From NCBI GenBank assembly GCA_900074745.1, contig LT598468.1, positions 1,426,001 to 1,490,000 on the forward strand: a DNA stretch of 64,000 nt, given 5' to 3'. How positions within the stretch are numbered: position 1 is the first letter of the stretch; every line of letters begins with the position of its first letter. The DNA comes from Lachancea mirantina (lineage: Eukaryota; Ascomycota; Saccharomycetes; Saccharomycetales; Saccharomycetaceae). The position numbers and the translations under genes are program-made. Below are positions 29,674 through 36,785 of the stretch, in pieces. The notes under the pieces are model-generated. The model searched no databases and had not been told where the DNA came from. It was given only the letters and a program-made list of their open reading frames with translations.

Positions 29674-30867
29674 ATGGCAGTCGTTCGTCCTGTGGATCTG
29701 AAGGAGCAACCGGCTCCTTACCAGCACCGATTCAAGGTTCTTCAAAAGATTTTAGAATCTCTTGAGAAGAATGAGTCCAAAACGAAACCAGCTGGTGTGA
29801 ATCTCGCAGAGCGAGCAACACAGTTGGAACGTGAAATAGCCCAAAAAAGTACATCGAGCCAAAGCTATCGATTCAACGCGAGTTTGCTGTTGAGAGATAT
29901 AGTAAAGGGGAAAATACAGCAGGGGGAGTCCATTGAAGGGAGCAAGAAAAGGAAACTCGGGCAAAGTTTTGAACTGACTCGCAACCAAGTCATGGAAATG
30001 CTCTCGGCGATTTTAATCGATGAAAAAACGTTGCTGCAGAATGGGTACTTTCTACCGGATTCTCGATTGGAAGATGAAGATCATGAGTTTTCTGGTAATC
30101 GCGGCGTTGCGTTTACAGACTGCGTTAGGTGCAGCACGCGATTCAAAAAGGACGATATTTTGAGCCCTACTACTTGCCGGTATCACCTTCATAGGAAACG
30201 GTACAACCGCGACACTAAAGAAAGTGTCTTTCCCTGCTGCGGCGAAACGACTTCTTCGAGTTCCCTTTTGGCGCTTGGTTGTAAGACGCATCAGCACCAC
30301 GTCTTTCGCGCGGAGACTTTGGGCGAGCTGGCAAAAATATCTGAATTTAAAAGTACAGCACAAATCGAAGGAAACTGCAATGTTCTGGCACTCGATTGTG
30401 AAATGGCATATACATCAGCTGGTTATGAGCTTATAAGGCTGACAGTTGTCGATTTTTTCACCAGCGAGGTGCTCTATGATGAAATCGTTAAACCGTTTGG
30501 GACCGTCATTGATCTCAATTCTGAATTTAGTGGTGTGCATAGTATTGACGATGAGACTGCATCCAGTTTTGAGCAAATGCTCACCAAGGTGCTGAACAAA
30601 ACCCTCATCAACCGAAACAGCATATTAGTGGGCCATGGTCTCGAAAATGATCTTAACGTAATGAGAATTTTGCACCGGAAAATTATCGACACCGCCATCC
30701 TATACCCCAGAGGGCGATTCAAGTCCTCATTGAAAAATCTCGCATTCGAGATCATAAGCAGGCGCATCCAGGTCGGAGAGCACGACAGTTCTGAGGATGC
30801 CATTGCCACAATGGACGTCATAAAGGCAAAACTTGGAATACCGTTAGCCCAGAAGACCTGGAAGTGA
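29674..30867 (+). CDS. REX3: RNA exonuclease Rex3 (DEDDh family)
   Basis: A 397-residue 3'-5' exonuclease (404 in S. cerevisiae) that matures RNase MRP RNA and, with other Rex enzymes, U5 snRNA and RNase P RNA. The exonuclease domain occupies the C-terminal 160 residues: LALDCEMAYTS (first Asp and Glu, about 241-243), FSGVHSIDDET, HGLENDLNVMRI (Asp) and the final HDSSEDAIATMD with the DEDDh His and Asp. The N-terminal half carries a cysteine/histidine cluster (TDCVRCSTRF, CRYHLHRKRY, FPCCGE, CKTHQHHVF) that looks like a zinc-binding region. It is divergent from MDN1 and convergent with FIN1. Order matches YLR106C-YLR107W. Confidence 0.93.
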   Translation: MAVVRPVDLKEQPAPYQHRFKVLQKILESLEKNESKTKPAGVNLAERATQLEREIAQKSTSSQSYRFNASLLLRDIVKGKIQQGESIEGSKKRKLGQSFELTRNQVMEMLSAILIDEKTLLQNGYFLPDSRLEDEDHEFSGNRGVAFTDCVRCSTRFKKDDILSPTTCRYHLHRKRYNRDTKESVFPCCGETTSSSSLLALGCKTHQHHVFRAETLGELAKISEFKSTAQIEGNCNVLALDCEMAYTSAGYELIRLTVVDFFTSEVLYDEIVKPFGTVIDLNSEFSGVHSIDDETASSFEQMLTKVLNKTLINRNSILVGHGLENDLNVMRILHRKIIDTAILYPRGRFKSSLKNLAFEIISRRIQVGEHDSSEDAIATMDVIKAKLGIPLAQKTWK

Positions 30868-30948
30868 TTCCGATCGCCCAAACCAAGTTATTTTACATCT
30901 ACGTAGGAATTCTCCTTTTCTTCAAACGTTAAATTAGCGAGCTCTGCA

Positions 30949-31746
30949 TCAGTCAATAGCGCCTTTTCTCCTCTCCTCCAGACGTGACAACCTCGCTTCA
31001 AGCTCGTCTTGACGCTTGTTGAGTTCCTCCAAAAGACTCCGCAATTCAGAAACCTCTTTTTTGAGCTCCATTGGGTCATTGCTGAGCTCAAACTTGACCC
31101 TTTTCCGGTTTGGAGCCGGTTCAGGGCTACCAAATCGTAAATGGGGGGCCTTCTGATGTATCACATCGAATCCCATGGATTTAATGGAAGGTTTGTCGGC
31201 TTCTGCGTCTAATTTCGATGTTAATATGCGCTGTGTCGCGTCTACGGGCCTCTGGTGATCCTCCTTGCCAGAGAGAGCACGCTGAGGCGACTTTAGACCT
31301 CCGCCAAACCTCGTTCGTATTCTGCTGAGGGATCCGTCTCCACCAAGAGTTTGGCTCGAGCTGAATTGTGTCTTGGCAGGTGAAACCGGGAATTTCAATT
31401 TCTTCACGGCGCTGTTGTCCTTTTCAAATTTCACGCGATCCACGCTTACCGTGCCCAGATTCTTTAAATGATCTTGAAGGGACGTTGGCGATTGCAACCG
31501 TTTTGGGGTCGTTTGAAAGCCCGCTTCAAAATCACCCTCGCGGCTTCTCTTCTTAGGGGAAAGTCTTCTTGCCGGCTGTGTCAAATCTCGCGCCTGCATT
31601 TTCTTAGCGGGTGACGTGCTCAAGCTGCGGTACACATTCCTTGCCGGTGATGTGCTCAAATGGTCCCCATGGAAACCTCGACTTCCGCGATCGCTGACAC
31701 TTGCTGAGTTTAAATCTCGCTTTCTAAGTGGCGATTCATTGATCAT
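30949..31746 (-). CDS. FIN1: Spindle pole/kinetochore-associated protein Fin1, PP1 adaptor
   Basis: A 265-residue protein recognised as Fin1 (291 in S. cerevisiae), which binds spindle microtubules in anaphase and brings protein phosphatase 1 to kinetochores. The signature block GGDGSLSRIRTRFGGG and the C-terminal coiled coil (LRSLLEELNKRQDELEARL) match the S. cerevisiae protein. Many Ser/Thr-Pro sites (SPLRKR, SPARN, SPKKR, TTPKR, SPQRA) fit Cdk control. Two RVKF sequences, in DRVKFEK and KRVKFEL, are candidate PP1-docking motifs; the second aligns with the S. cerevisiae site. It is YDR130C by similarity, but here it lies beside REX3, showing the interleaved ancestral order. Confidence 0.9.
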   Translation of the reverse strand: MINESPLRKRDLNSASVSDRGSRGFHGDHLSTSPARNVYRSLSTSPAKKMQARDLTQPARRLSPKKRSREGDFEAGFQTTPKRLQSPTSLQDHLKNLGTVSVDRVKFEKDNSAVKKLKFPVSPAKTQFSSSQTLGGDGSLSRIRTRFGGGLKSPQRALSGKEDHQRPVDATQRILTSKLDAEADKPSIKSMGFDVIHQKAPHLRFGSPEPAPNRKRVKFELSNDPMELKKEVSELRSLLEELNKRQDELEARLSRLEERRKGAID

Positions 31747-31864
31747 GACTATTTCATTGAGACCTTAAGCGTCTAAATGAACGCGGCAATCTCATTATTC
31801 ATGTTGTATTTACATTATCAGCATCAATGAGGTGTTGATTCTAATCACGTGCAAATATTCGGCC

Positions 31865-31870
31865 TATACC
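31865..31870 (+). promoter_or_regulatory. TATA-like element of U6 gene
   Basis: TATACC lies about 25-30 bp before the inferred U6 start, where S. cerevisiae SNR6 has its TATA box. It is weaker than the S. cerevisiae TATAAATA. Confidence 0.45.
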
Positions 31871-31894
31871 ACCTGCGTTTTTTGCAATTTTTGC

Positions 31895-32004
31895 GTCCCG
31901 GGTACTTTGTACTCGTGGACATTTGGTCAATTTGAAACAATACAGAGATGATCAGCAGTTCCCCTGCATAAGGATGAACCGTTTTACAAAGAGATTTAAA
32001 GTTT
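31895..32004 (+). ncRNA. SNR6: U6 spliceosomal snRNA
   Basis: From TGGACATTTGGTCAATTTGA to GAACCGTTTTACAAAGAGAT this is nearly identical to S. cerevisiae U6. The ACAGAGA box is at 31942-31948 and the catalytic AGC triad at 31954-31956, followed by the internal stem-loop (TTCCCCTGCATAAGG). The 5' stem-loop sequence has diverged but keeps pairing potential (GGGTAC/GTACTC). A run of eight T at 32002-32009 is the Pol III terminator. The 5' end is inferred by alignment, and may be a base or two off. U6 pairs with U2 and the 5' splice site to form the spliceosome's active centre. It lies between REX3/FIN1 and the YLR108C homologue, where SNR6 sits in S. cerevisiae. Confidence 0.96.
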
Positions 32005-32115
32005 TTTTTAGCGTTGAGACTCGAGGGCGACAAACTGTCCGCAATAGCGCGTAATAGCTATAGTTCCGCTTTGCATCGTTACAAAACCATTCTATTGTTG
32101 CTTTTACAAGTTCTG

Positions 32116-32126
32116 GGTTCGATTCC
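32116..32126 (+). promoter_or_regulatory. Extragenic B block of the U6 gene
   Basis: GGTTCGATTCC fits the TFIIIC B-block consensus GGTTCGANTCC exactly. It lies about 220 bp downstream of the U6 start and beyond the T-run terminator, as in S. cerevisiae SNR6, where the downstream B block recruits TFIIIC. No tRNA can be folded around it. It sits inside the 3' flank of the convergent BTB-protein gene. Confidence 0.85.
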
Positions 32127-32197
32127 TGTGCTGAAAAATTTTTTAATAGAATTTACAAAATGTACTTGGTCTACATATCCCAGACCGTGTAGTAGAC

Positions 32198-33688
32198 TCA
32201 TAAATACTCCAGACGTTTGTTGTGTTCCTTGATGCCCGATATGGCTTCACCCTTGATGGCAATCATCATGAGTTCGGAGTCCTTGACGCCCAATTTCCAC
32301 ATGGATTTGACGAAATTGAACTTGAGCCCCGGCGTAGTCGAGTTCCCGGCCTCGGTCAACGAGGCCAGGTTTGGAATGCTCTGTAGGAAACGCGAGTCCT
32401 GTACTATTGCGCACACATTGCGACACGGAAGCCCGTTGACGCTGAGGTCGCATATGGATAAGCATGCGGGTAACACCAGTGTTGTGCATGGGGAGCCGCC
32501 GCAGTCCAGGGTTCTCTCGAGAAGCGCTAGCGGGATGCCCTGTTTGAGTAGTGCGTCCGAAAATACGTTCACGAATTTGGCGCGCGCCTCGCGGGACAAG
32601 CACACGTGGATCACTTTATGCTTTTGGTTCAGAAGTACGGTGACGCCAAGAGTGTCGATTTGAAAGATCAGTTCTCGTGGCACAGAGTCCAAAAACTTGC
32701 GTGTGTATAGCACGGGACACCACTCCCTAGGAGGGTTTAATTTGGGCTTTTTCAGGGACGGCTCGGGCGGATTGTCGTCGAGAGGTGACGACGGTGACGA
32801 CGGCGACCGCGGCGACTCCGCTGTCGGGTTGGAACACATTAACGGGCGTGGACCACACGGCGTCTGAAGCGCAGAACCGTCGGCGGCGTCAGGGAGCGAA
32901 ACGGCTAATTTGACGATATCCTGCAAATTCAGCGCAATCTCCTCGCGGCCCAGTACCACGTTCCACGAGATGCGGCAGTCGAGCAGCTGCTGCTCGAGAC
33001 GCAGGAACCGGTAGTAGCGGCACTCACGGAGCAGCGTGCGACGTTTCTCGGCGTCGAGCGCCAGAGATCCACCGCGCAGCAGGATAAGCAACTCGGCAAA
33101 CAACTCGGGGCTCCGGTTCACGAAAACGGGCGCCAACGGCGGTGGACGGATCAGGTTGTGCTTGAGAATGACGTGCTCCACGTCTTCGAAGAGCGAGACG
33201 TTGGTCACGTCGAAATAGTTCGGGTGGTTGCCCTCCTGAGAGAACACCATGCGCGGGACGCGGAATGACGTGCCTCCGATGTTGACGTAGTACATGTTGG
33301 AGTGCTTGAGCAGCCGACACAGGCGCGGCAGGTTGTAGTACACGGCATCTGCGTAAAGCTTTGTGTAGTCATTTTCGTCCCGGATCTCGGGCGCATAGCC
33401 TTGCAAATGCTGGCAGATGAGCTTGAACACGCGCGGACACCGGTCGATGTACAGCACGTGTCCCTCGGGCGCGTCGTCGGTGCTGCCGGCATCATCGTCA
33501 CCACGAGGATGGTTTTGCTTTTCACGATTCTTAAAGTACTCTGTGAAGTAACTCGGCGCGTCGGAGCTAAGCGACGCGCCGCTCACACGGAACAGCTGGT
33601 CGCCGACCTGCAGCAGATACATCTTGTTGTGGGGTAGAATCTCCGGGATACTGGGGTCAAACTGCTCATCGAATTCGAGTTTGGACAT
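32198..33688 (-). CDS. BTB/POZ-domain protein, YLR108C/YDR132C family
   Basis: A 496-residue protein matching the uncharacterised S. cerevisiae duplicate pair YLR108C and YDR132C. Two BTB/T1 (KCTD-like) modules can be seen: one near the N-terminus (LQVGDQLFRVSGASLSSDAP, TEYFKNREK, IDRCPRVFKLICQHLQGY) and a second starting MYYVNIGGTSFRVPRMVF. A proline-rich acidic linker (about 290-315) leads to a C-terminal domain of unknown role. The family has no established biochemical function; T1-type BTB domains usually mediate oligomerisation or cullin-3 binding in other eukaryotes, which is only an analogy here. One gene stands where S. cerevisiae has two copies. Confidence 0.85.
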   Translation of the reverse strand: MSKLEFDEQFDPSIPEILPHNKMYLLQVGDQLFRVSGASLSSDAPSYFTEYFKNREKQNHPRGDDDAGSTDDAPEGHVLYIDRCPRVFKLICQHLQGYAPEIRDENDYTKLYADAVYYNLPRLCRLLKHSNMYYVNIGGTSFRVPRMVFSQEGNHPNYFDVTNVSLFEDVEHVILKHNLIRPPPLAPVFVNRSPELFAELLILLRGGSLALDAEKRRTLLRECRYYRFLRLEQQLLDCRISWNVVLGREEIALNLQDIVKLAVSLPDAADGSALQTPCGPRPLMCSNPTAESPRSPSSPSSPLDDNPPEPSLKKPKLNPPREWCPVLYTRKFLDSVPRELIFQIDTLGVTVLLNQKHKVIHVCLSREARAKFVNVFSDALLKQGIPLALLERTLDCGGSPCTTLVLPACLSICDLSVNGLPCRNVCAIVQDSRFLQSIPNLASLTEAGNSTTPGLKFNFVKSMWKLGVKDSELMMIAIKGEAISGIKEHNKRLEYL

Positions 33689-34219
33689 CTATAGCCATGA
33701 TATTGGGGTGTAGATCGCGGGTCGTGGATCGCGGGTTGTGATCTTGGTTTTTGCTCGTAGCTACTGATTTTCGTCAGTTTGATTTTTTCCACCGTCGAGA
33801 TGTGCCTTAAGTATCCGGTGACGCAGAGACGCCGGAGTCGTTGTTTGTCAGATGTGATTACTAACCAGTATCCGGAAAGAACAGGGACAGCCAAAGCCGC
33901 GGAACCAAGAGAAAGCAAGGGGAAACGACGATAAAAGCGACGCGACAGAAAACAGACATTCCCAGAGATGAAATCTTGATCAAATCAAATGTTTGAACGA
34001 ACTATAAACACCCAATATATAATCTATGATAATATTGTTAACAGTTTAGATTTTTGTTTGATAATTAGAAATTACTCATCGCAGTGAGTGCTGCAATGCC
34101 GTGTTGCCCATATTAAAATGAAAATTTTGAAAATTCCAAACCCGAATGACTTAGTGATGATAATGGTGATACTATTTTATTGATGTAAAGAGAATGCATG
34201 CGTGCTACATACAAACTTC
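33689..34219. other. Intergenic region between the BTB-protein gene and CCW12
   Basis: A 531-bp spacer with the promoter of the BTB-protein gene and the 3' flank of CCW12. It holds two adjacent 14-bp near-identical units (33713-33726 and 33727-33740, GATCGCGGGTCGTG and GATCGCGGGTTGTG) just before the BTB gene start, and an AT-rich stretch at about 34010-34080. No gene was recognised. Confidence 0.55.
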
Positions 34220-34585
34220 TTACAACAACAAAGCAGCGGCACCAGCAACCAAAGCACCAGCAGCTGGCAAAGCCTTGTTGGCAGCACCAGTGTAGGTGGA
34301 GACGGAAGCCTGGGAAGAAGGAGCAGCGCTGGTCTTGTTAGCCATAGTGGATGGAGCAGCGGCGGTGGTGGAGAGTGGGCACCAGGTGGTGTATTGGGTG
34401 ACAACGTTGTCAACGGTCACGGTAGCAGTGGAAACCAAAGCTGGGGAGACGGACTCGGAGCAAACGTTCTCAGAGCACGAGGTGATGGTCACCAAAGTGG
34501 TAGAGTTTTCGGACACAGTGGTGGTGTTAACAGCCAAAGCGGTGACGGCGGCAGCGGCGACGGTAGCGGCGGTAGAGAATTGCAT
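34220..34585 (-). CDS. CCW12: GPI-anchored cell wall mannoprotein Ccw12
   Basis: A 121-residue wall protein matching Ccw12 (133 in S. cerevisiae), an abundant GPI protein needed for normal wall strength at growth sites. It has a signal peptide (MQFSTAATVAAAAVTALA), the core TTLVTITSCSENVCSESVSP and VDNVVTQYTTWCPLST, a Thr/Ser/Ala-rich stretch, N-glycosylation sequons (NTT, NST, NKT) and a GPI signal ending in LPAAGALVAGAAALLL. The spacer repeat containing TEAPKN, present twice in S. cerevisiae, is missing here, which explains the shorter length. S. cerevisiae has YLR110C and the related YDR134C in the two duplicated regions; here there is one gene. High alanine and strong codon bias suggest high expression. 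Confidence 0.95.
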   Translation of the reverse strand: MQFSTAATVAAAAVTALAVNTTTVSENSTTLVTITSCSENVCSESVSPALVSTATVTVDNVVTQYTTWCPLSTTAAAPSTMANKTSAAPSSQASVSTYTGAANKALPAAGALVAGAAALLL

Positions 34586-34690
34586 TTCTGATGAGGTAAG
34601 TAAGCGAGTGACTGAGAGATATTTAATCTGTACTGTTCTAAAAGAAAACTGGTAAGAATTCTCCCAAGGAACCAGGGATCTGACACCTGC

Positions 34691-34697
34691 TTATATA
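34691..34697 (-). promoter_or_regulatory. TATA box of CCW12
   Basis: Read on the minus strand, the sequence is TATATAA, about 107 bp upstream of the CCW12 ATG, a usual distance for a strongly expressed yeast gene. Confidence 0.65.
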
Positions 34698-34958
34698 CCA
34701 TTTTTTGTGGCAGCCATTTTTGCCATCGTTGTTTCTCTGGAAAAGAAAAGCATCGAAACTTCTCGTGGGTCGGCCGACGCCCGTGCACCTCAAAGTGGGA
34801 TGGATGCGGCCTTGTCTAAGCGAGAGATCTACAACAACACACCATATCTGATGTTTCTAAATTTAGAAGCAAGGGCGCGCTTGCGCCTTTACCCCCCTAC
34901 GTCTCTTTCTACGTAGACACAGGGTTTGTTTGTTATGGGTACCGCAATAGGAAGGCAG

Positions 34959-34990
34959 CCCACGGCTACCGCGGGCACGGTAGCCGTGGG
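34959..34990. repeat. 13-bp perfect inverted repeat with 6-bp spacer
   Basis: CCCACGGCTACCG (34959-34971) is followed after CGGGCA by its exact reverse complement (34978-34990). It is GC-rich and could form a stable hairpin or be a symmetric protein site. It is not followed by a T-run on either side. Confidence 0.9.
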
Positions 34991-35228
34991 TTGCCGTGGG
35001 CATGGTCTACAAGCGGTAAAAGGATACACGGGGACGCGAGATGCAAGACGCGAGACGTGGTGAGCTACGGGCGAGGTGCGGGCGGGGTACGGGCAAGGTA
35101 GCGATAGGGCCAGTGGATGATGAGTGAGATGAGCGTGGTTTAGGATAACGGGTATGAACGGTAAGCGTGGTTTAGGATAGCGGCTATATGGCCGGAGCGG
35201 GAGCTGGACCGGGCGTGCTTGTGGTGTC

Positions 35229-35276
35229 GGGGGGGGAGAAGGGGACGGTCGAGGGACGTGAGGGGAGAGGTGTGGG
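35229..35276 (+). repeat. Cluster of five G-runs (possible G-quadruplex)
   Basis: G-runs of 8, 4, 3, 4 and 3 occur at 35229, 35241, 35253, 35262 and 35274, with loops of 4 to 8 bases. This meets a relaxed, not the strict, G-quadruplex pattern. Confidence 0.6.
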
Positions 35277-35322
35277 TTGATGGGGTGTGGGTTGATGGGG
35301 TGTGGGTTGATGGGGTGTGGGT
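35271..35322 (+). repeat. 15-bp tandem repeat, three perfect copies plus part of a fourth
   Basis: The unit TGTGGGTTGATGGGG occurs at 35271-35285, 35286-35300 and 35301-35315 with no differences, then TGTGGGT starts a fourth copy. Perfect identity suggests recent expansion. On the other strand each copy contains CACCC-type sequence. Confidence 0.95.
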
Positions 35323-35349
35323 GTCTACGTATATCCTGTTGTACGTGTA

Positions 35350-35362
35350 TGTGTGTGGGTGT
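35350..35362 (-). promoter_or_regulatory. Rap1-type binding site
   Basis: On the minus strand the 13 bases read ACACCCACACACA, a full match to the Rap1 consensus ACACCCRYACAYM. It lies about 200 bp upstream of HOG1 and 765 bp upstream of CCW12. Confidence 0.6.
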
Positions 35363-35519
35363 TTGTCCGTGTCGCTGTGTACGGACATTAAACGGGCCAT
35401 CCCCTCCTCTAGTCACTCTGAACGAATAGTGGCGGGCTTCTCACCCCCCTCCGCTTGCGGTCTCGAAAGCGCAACCCAGTTGAACCTTATGTCAGTGGCT
35501 AACTGACAAAGTGTCCGTT

Positions 35520-35557
35520 CCAATACCGCTCCAATACCGCTCCAATACTGCTCCAAA
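35520..35557 (+). repeat. 11-bp tandem repeat abutting the HOG1 start codon
   Basis: CCAATACCGCT occurs twice, then CCAATACTGCT, then a partial CCAAA, ending one base before the HOG1 ATG at 35559. It would form most of the immediate 5' leader of the HOG1 mRNA. Confidence 0.9.
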
Positions 35558-35558
35558 C

Positions 35559-36785
35559 ATGGCAGCGCAAGAAGAGTTCATCAGGACGCAGATTTTCGGA
35601 ACCGTCTTCGAGATTACCAACCGGTACACGGAACTCAACCCGGTTGGTATGGGCGCGTTCGGGCTCGTATGTTCGGCTACGGACACCTACACGAACCAGC
35701 CGGTGGCGATCAAGAAAATCATGAAACCATTTTCTACCGCAGTGCTCGCGAAACGCACCTATCGGGAGCTCAAGTTGCTCAAGCATCTGCGGCACGAAAA
35801 CCTCATCTGTCTCGAAGATATCTTTTTGTCCCCGCTCGAAGACATCTATTTTGTGACGGAGCTCCAGGGCACGGATTTGCACCGGCTGTTACAGACGCGG
35901 CCGCTCGAAAAGCAGTTCGTGCAGTATTTCCTGTATCAGATCCTCAGAGGGCTCAAATACGTGCATTCTGCAGGCGTTATCCATCGGGACCTCAAGCCCA
36001 GCAACATCCTTATTAACGAGAACTGCGATCTCAAAATCTGCGATTTTGGTCTTGCCAGAATCCAGGACCCGCAGATGACCGGCTACGTGTCCACCCGGTA
36101 CTATCGCGCGCCCGAGATCATGCTCACATGGCAGAAGTACAACGTCGAAGTCGACATTTGGTCTGCGGGCTGCATTTTTGCCGAAATGATCGAGGGCAAG
36201 CCATTGTTCCCGGGCAAGGATCACGTTCACCAATTCTCGATCATAACCGATCTGCTTGGGTCGCCGCCAGAAGACGTTATCAACACCATTTGTTCCGAAA
36301 ACACTCTGAAATTCGTCACTTCTTTGCCACACCGGGATCCTGTGCCTTTTTCGGAAAGATTTAAAAATGTCGAACCCGACGCAGTCGATTTGCTTGGTAA
36401 AATGTTGGTGTTCGACCCCAAAAAGCGTATCACCGCGGCCGATGCCCTCGCGCACCCTTATCTGGCGCCTTACCACGATCCCACGGACGAGCCAGCCGCT
36501 GACGCGAAATTCGACTGGCATTTCAACGACGCAGATCTGCCTGTCGACACATGGAGAGTCATGATGTACTCTGAGATATTGGATTTCCACCAAATAGGCA
36601 ACAGCCAGATAGACCCTAACGCTACTTTTGATGACCAAGTCGCTGCGGCGACTGCGGCTGCCCAGGCCGCTCAAGCAGCCCAGCAACCGCCAAACAGGAA
36701 CGGTGTGCGCGCCAATTCCGGCCAAAATGCCACGCTTAACACATATGCCAATCAAGCGGCTCAATACGCAACGGAGTTTCAATGA
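35559..36785 (+). CDS. HOG1: Osmotic-stress MAP kinase Hog1 (p38 family)
   Basis: The 408-residue product is nearly identical to Hog1 across the kinase domain; Hog1 is phosphorylated by Pbs2 on osmotic stress and moves to the nucleus. Visible: the glycine loop GMGAFGLV, Lys in [21 protein letters not shown], and the activation lip TGY in [15 protein letters not shown] (expected Thr174 and Tyr176, as the N-terminus aligns without gaps). The common-docking region and the C-terminal [18 protein letters not shown] tract follow. It is shorter than S. cerevisiae (435) in the tail only. The frame stays open 16 codons upstream to a GTG, but the ATG at 35559 gives the conserved [15 protein letters not shown] start. 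It corresponds to YLR113W. Confidence 0.98.
   Translation: MAAQEEFIRTQIFGTVFEITNRYTELNPVGMGAFGLVCSATDTYTNQPVAIKKIMKPFSTAVLAKRTYRELKLLKHLRHENLICLEDIFLSPLEDIYFVTELQGTDLHRLLQTRPLEKQFVQYFLYQILRGLKYVHSAGVIHRDLKPSNILINENCDLKICDFGLARIQDPQMTGYVSTRYYRAPEIMLTWQKYNVEVDIWSAGCIFAEMIEGKPLFPGKDHVHQFSIITDLLGSPPEDVINTICSENTLKFVTSLPHRDPVPFSERFKNVEPDAVDLLGKMLVFDPKKRITAADALAHPYLAPYHDPTDEPAADAKFDWHFNDADLPVDTWRVMMYSEILDFHQIGNSQIDPNATFDDQVAAATAAAQAAQAAQQPPNRNGVRANSGQNATLNTYANQAAQYATEFQ

Larger units (their letters stand above)
34586..35558. other. CCW12-HOG1 divergent spacer, G-rich and repeat-rich
   Basis: A 973-bp region between two divergently transcribed genes. It contains the CCW12 TATA box, a 13-bp perfect inverted repeat, a 32-bp-spaced direct repeat (35132-35155 and 35164-35187, sharing AGCGTGGTTTAGGATA), a G-run cluster, a 15-bp tandem repeat, a Rap1-like site, several CCCCT stress-element cores (for example near 35402 and 35446) and an 11-bp tandem repeat touching the HOG1 ATG. 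No coding region is convincing: frames here are low-complexity translations of the repeats. Confidence 0.75.

Noticed and set aside
32101-32135. A tRNA gene around the GGTTCGATTCC box
   Set aside because: There is no A box or acceptor stem around it; its distance from U6 fits the extragenic B block.
34202-34591. Gly/Ser-rich plus-strand frames opposite CCW12
   Set aside because: They are mirror translations of the Ala/Thr/Val-rich CCW12 sequence.
35271-35322. CRISPR-like array
   Set aside because: Head-to-tail 15-bp repeats without spacers in a eukaryotic promoter; a simple minisatellite.
34889-35506. Open frames across the repeats between CCW12 and HOG1 (His/Pro/Thr-rich or Gly/Val/Trp-rich)
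   Set aside because: Their products are just translations of the 15-bp and other simple repeats; no conserved domain or start context.
35889-36782. A 297-codon open frame on the minus strand across HOG1
   Set aside because: It is antisense to the highly conserved kinase domain; its openness follows from HOG1 codon bias, and the translation resembles no protein family.
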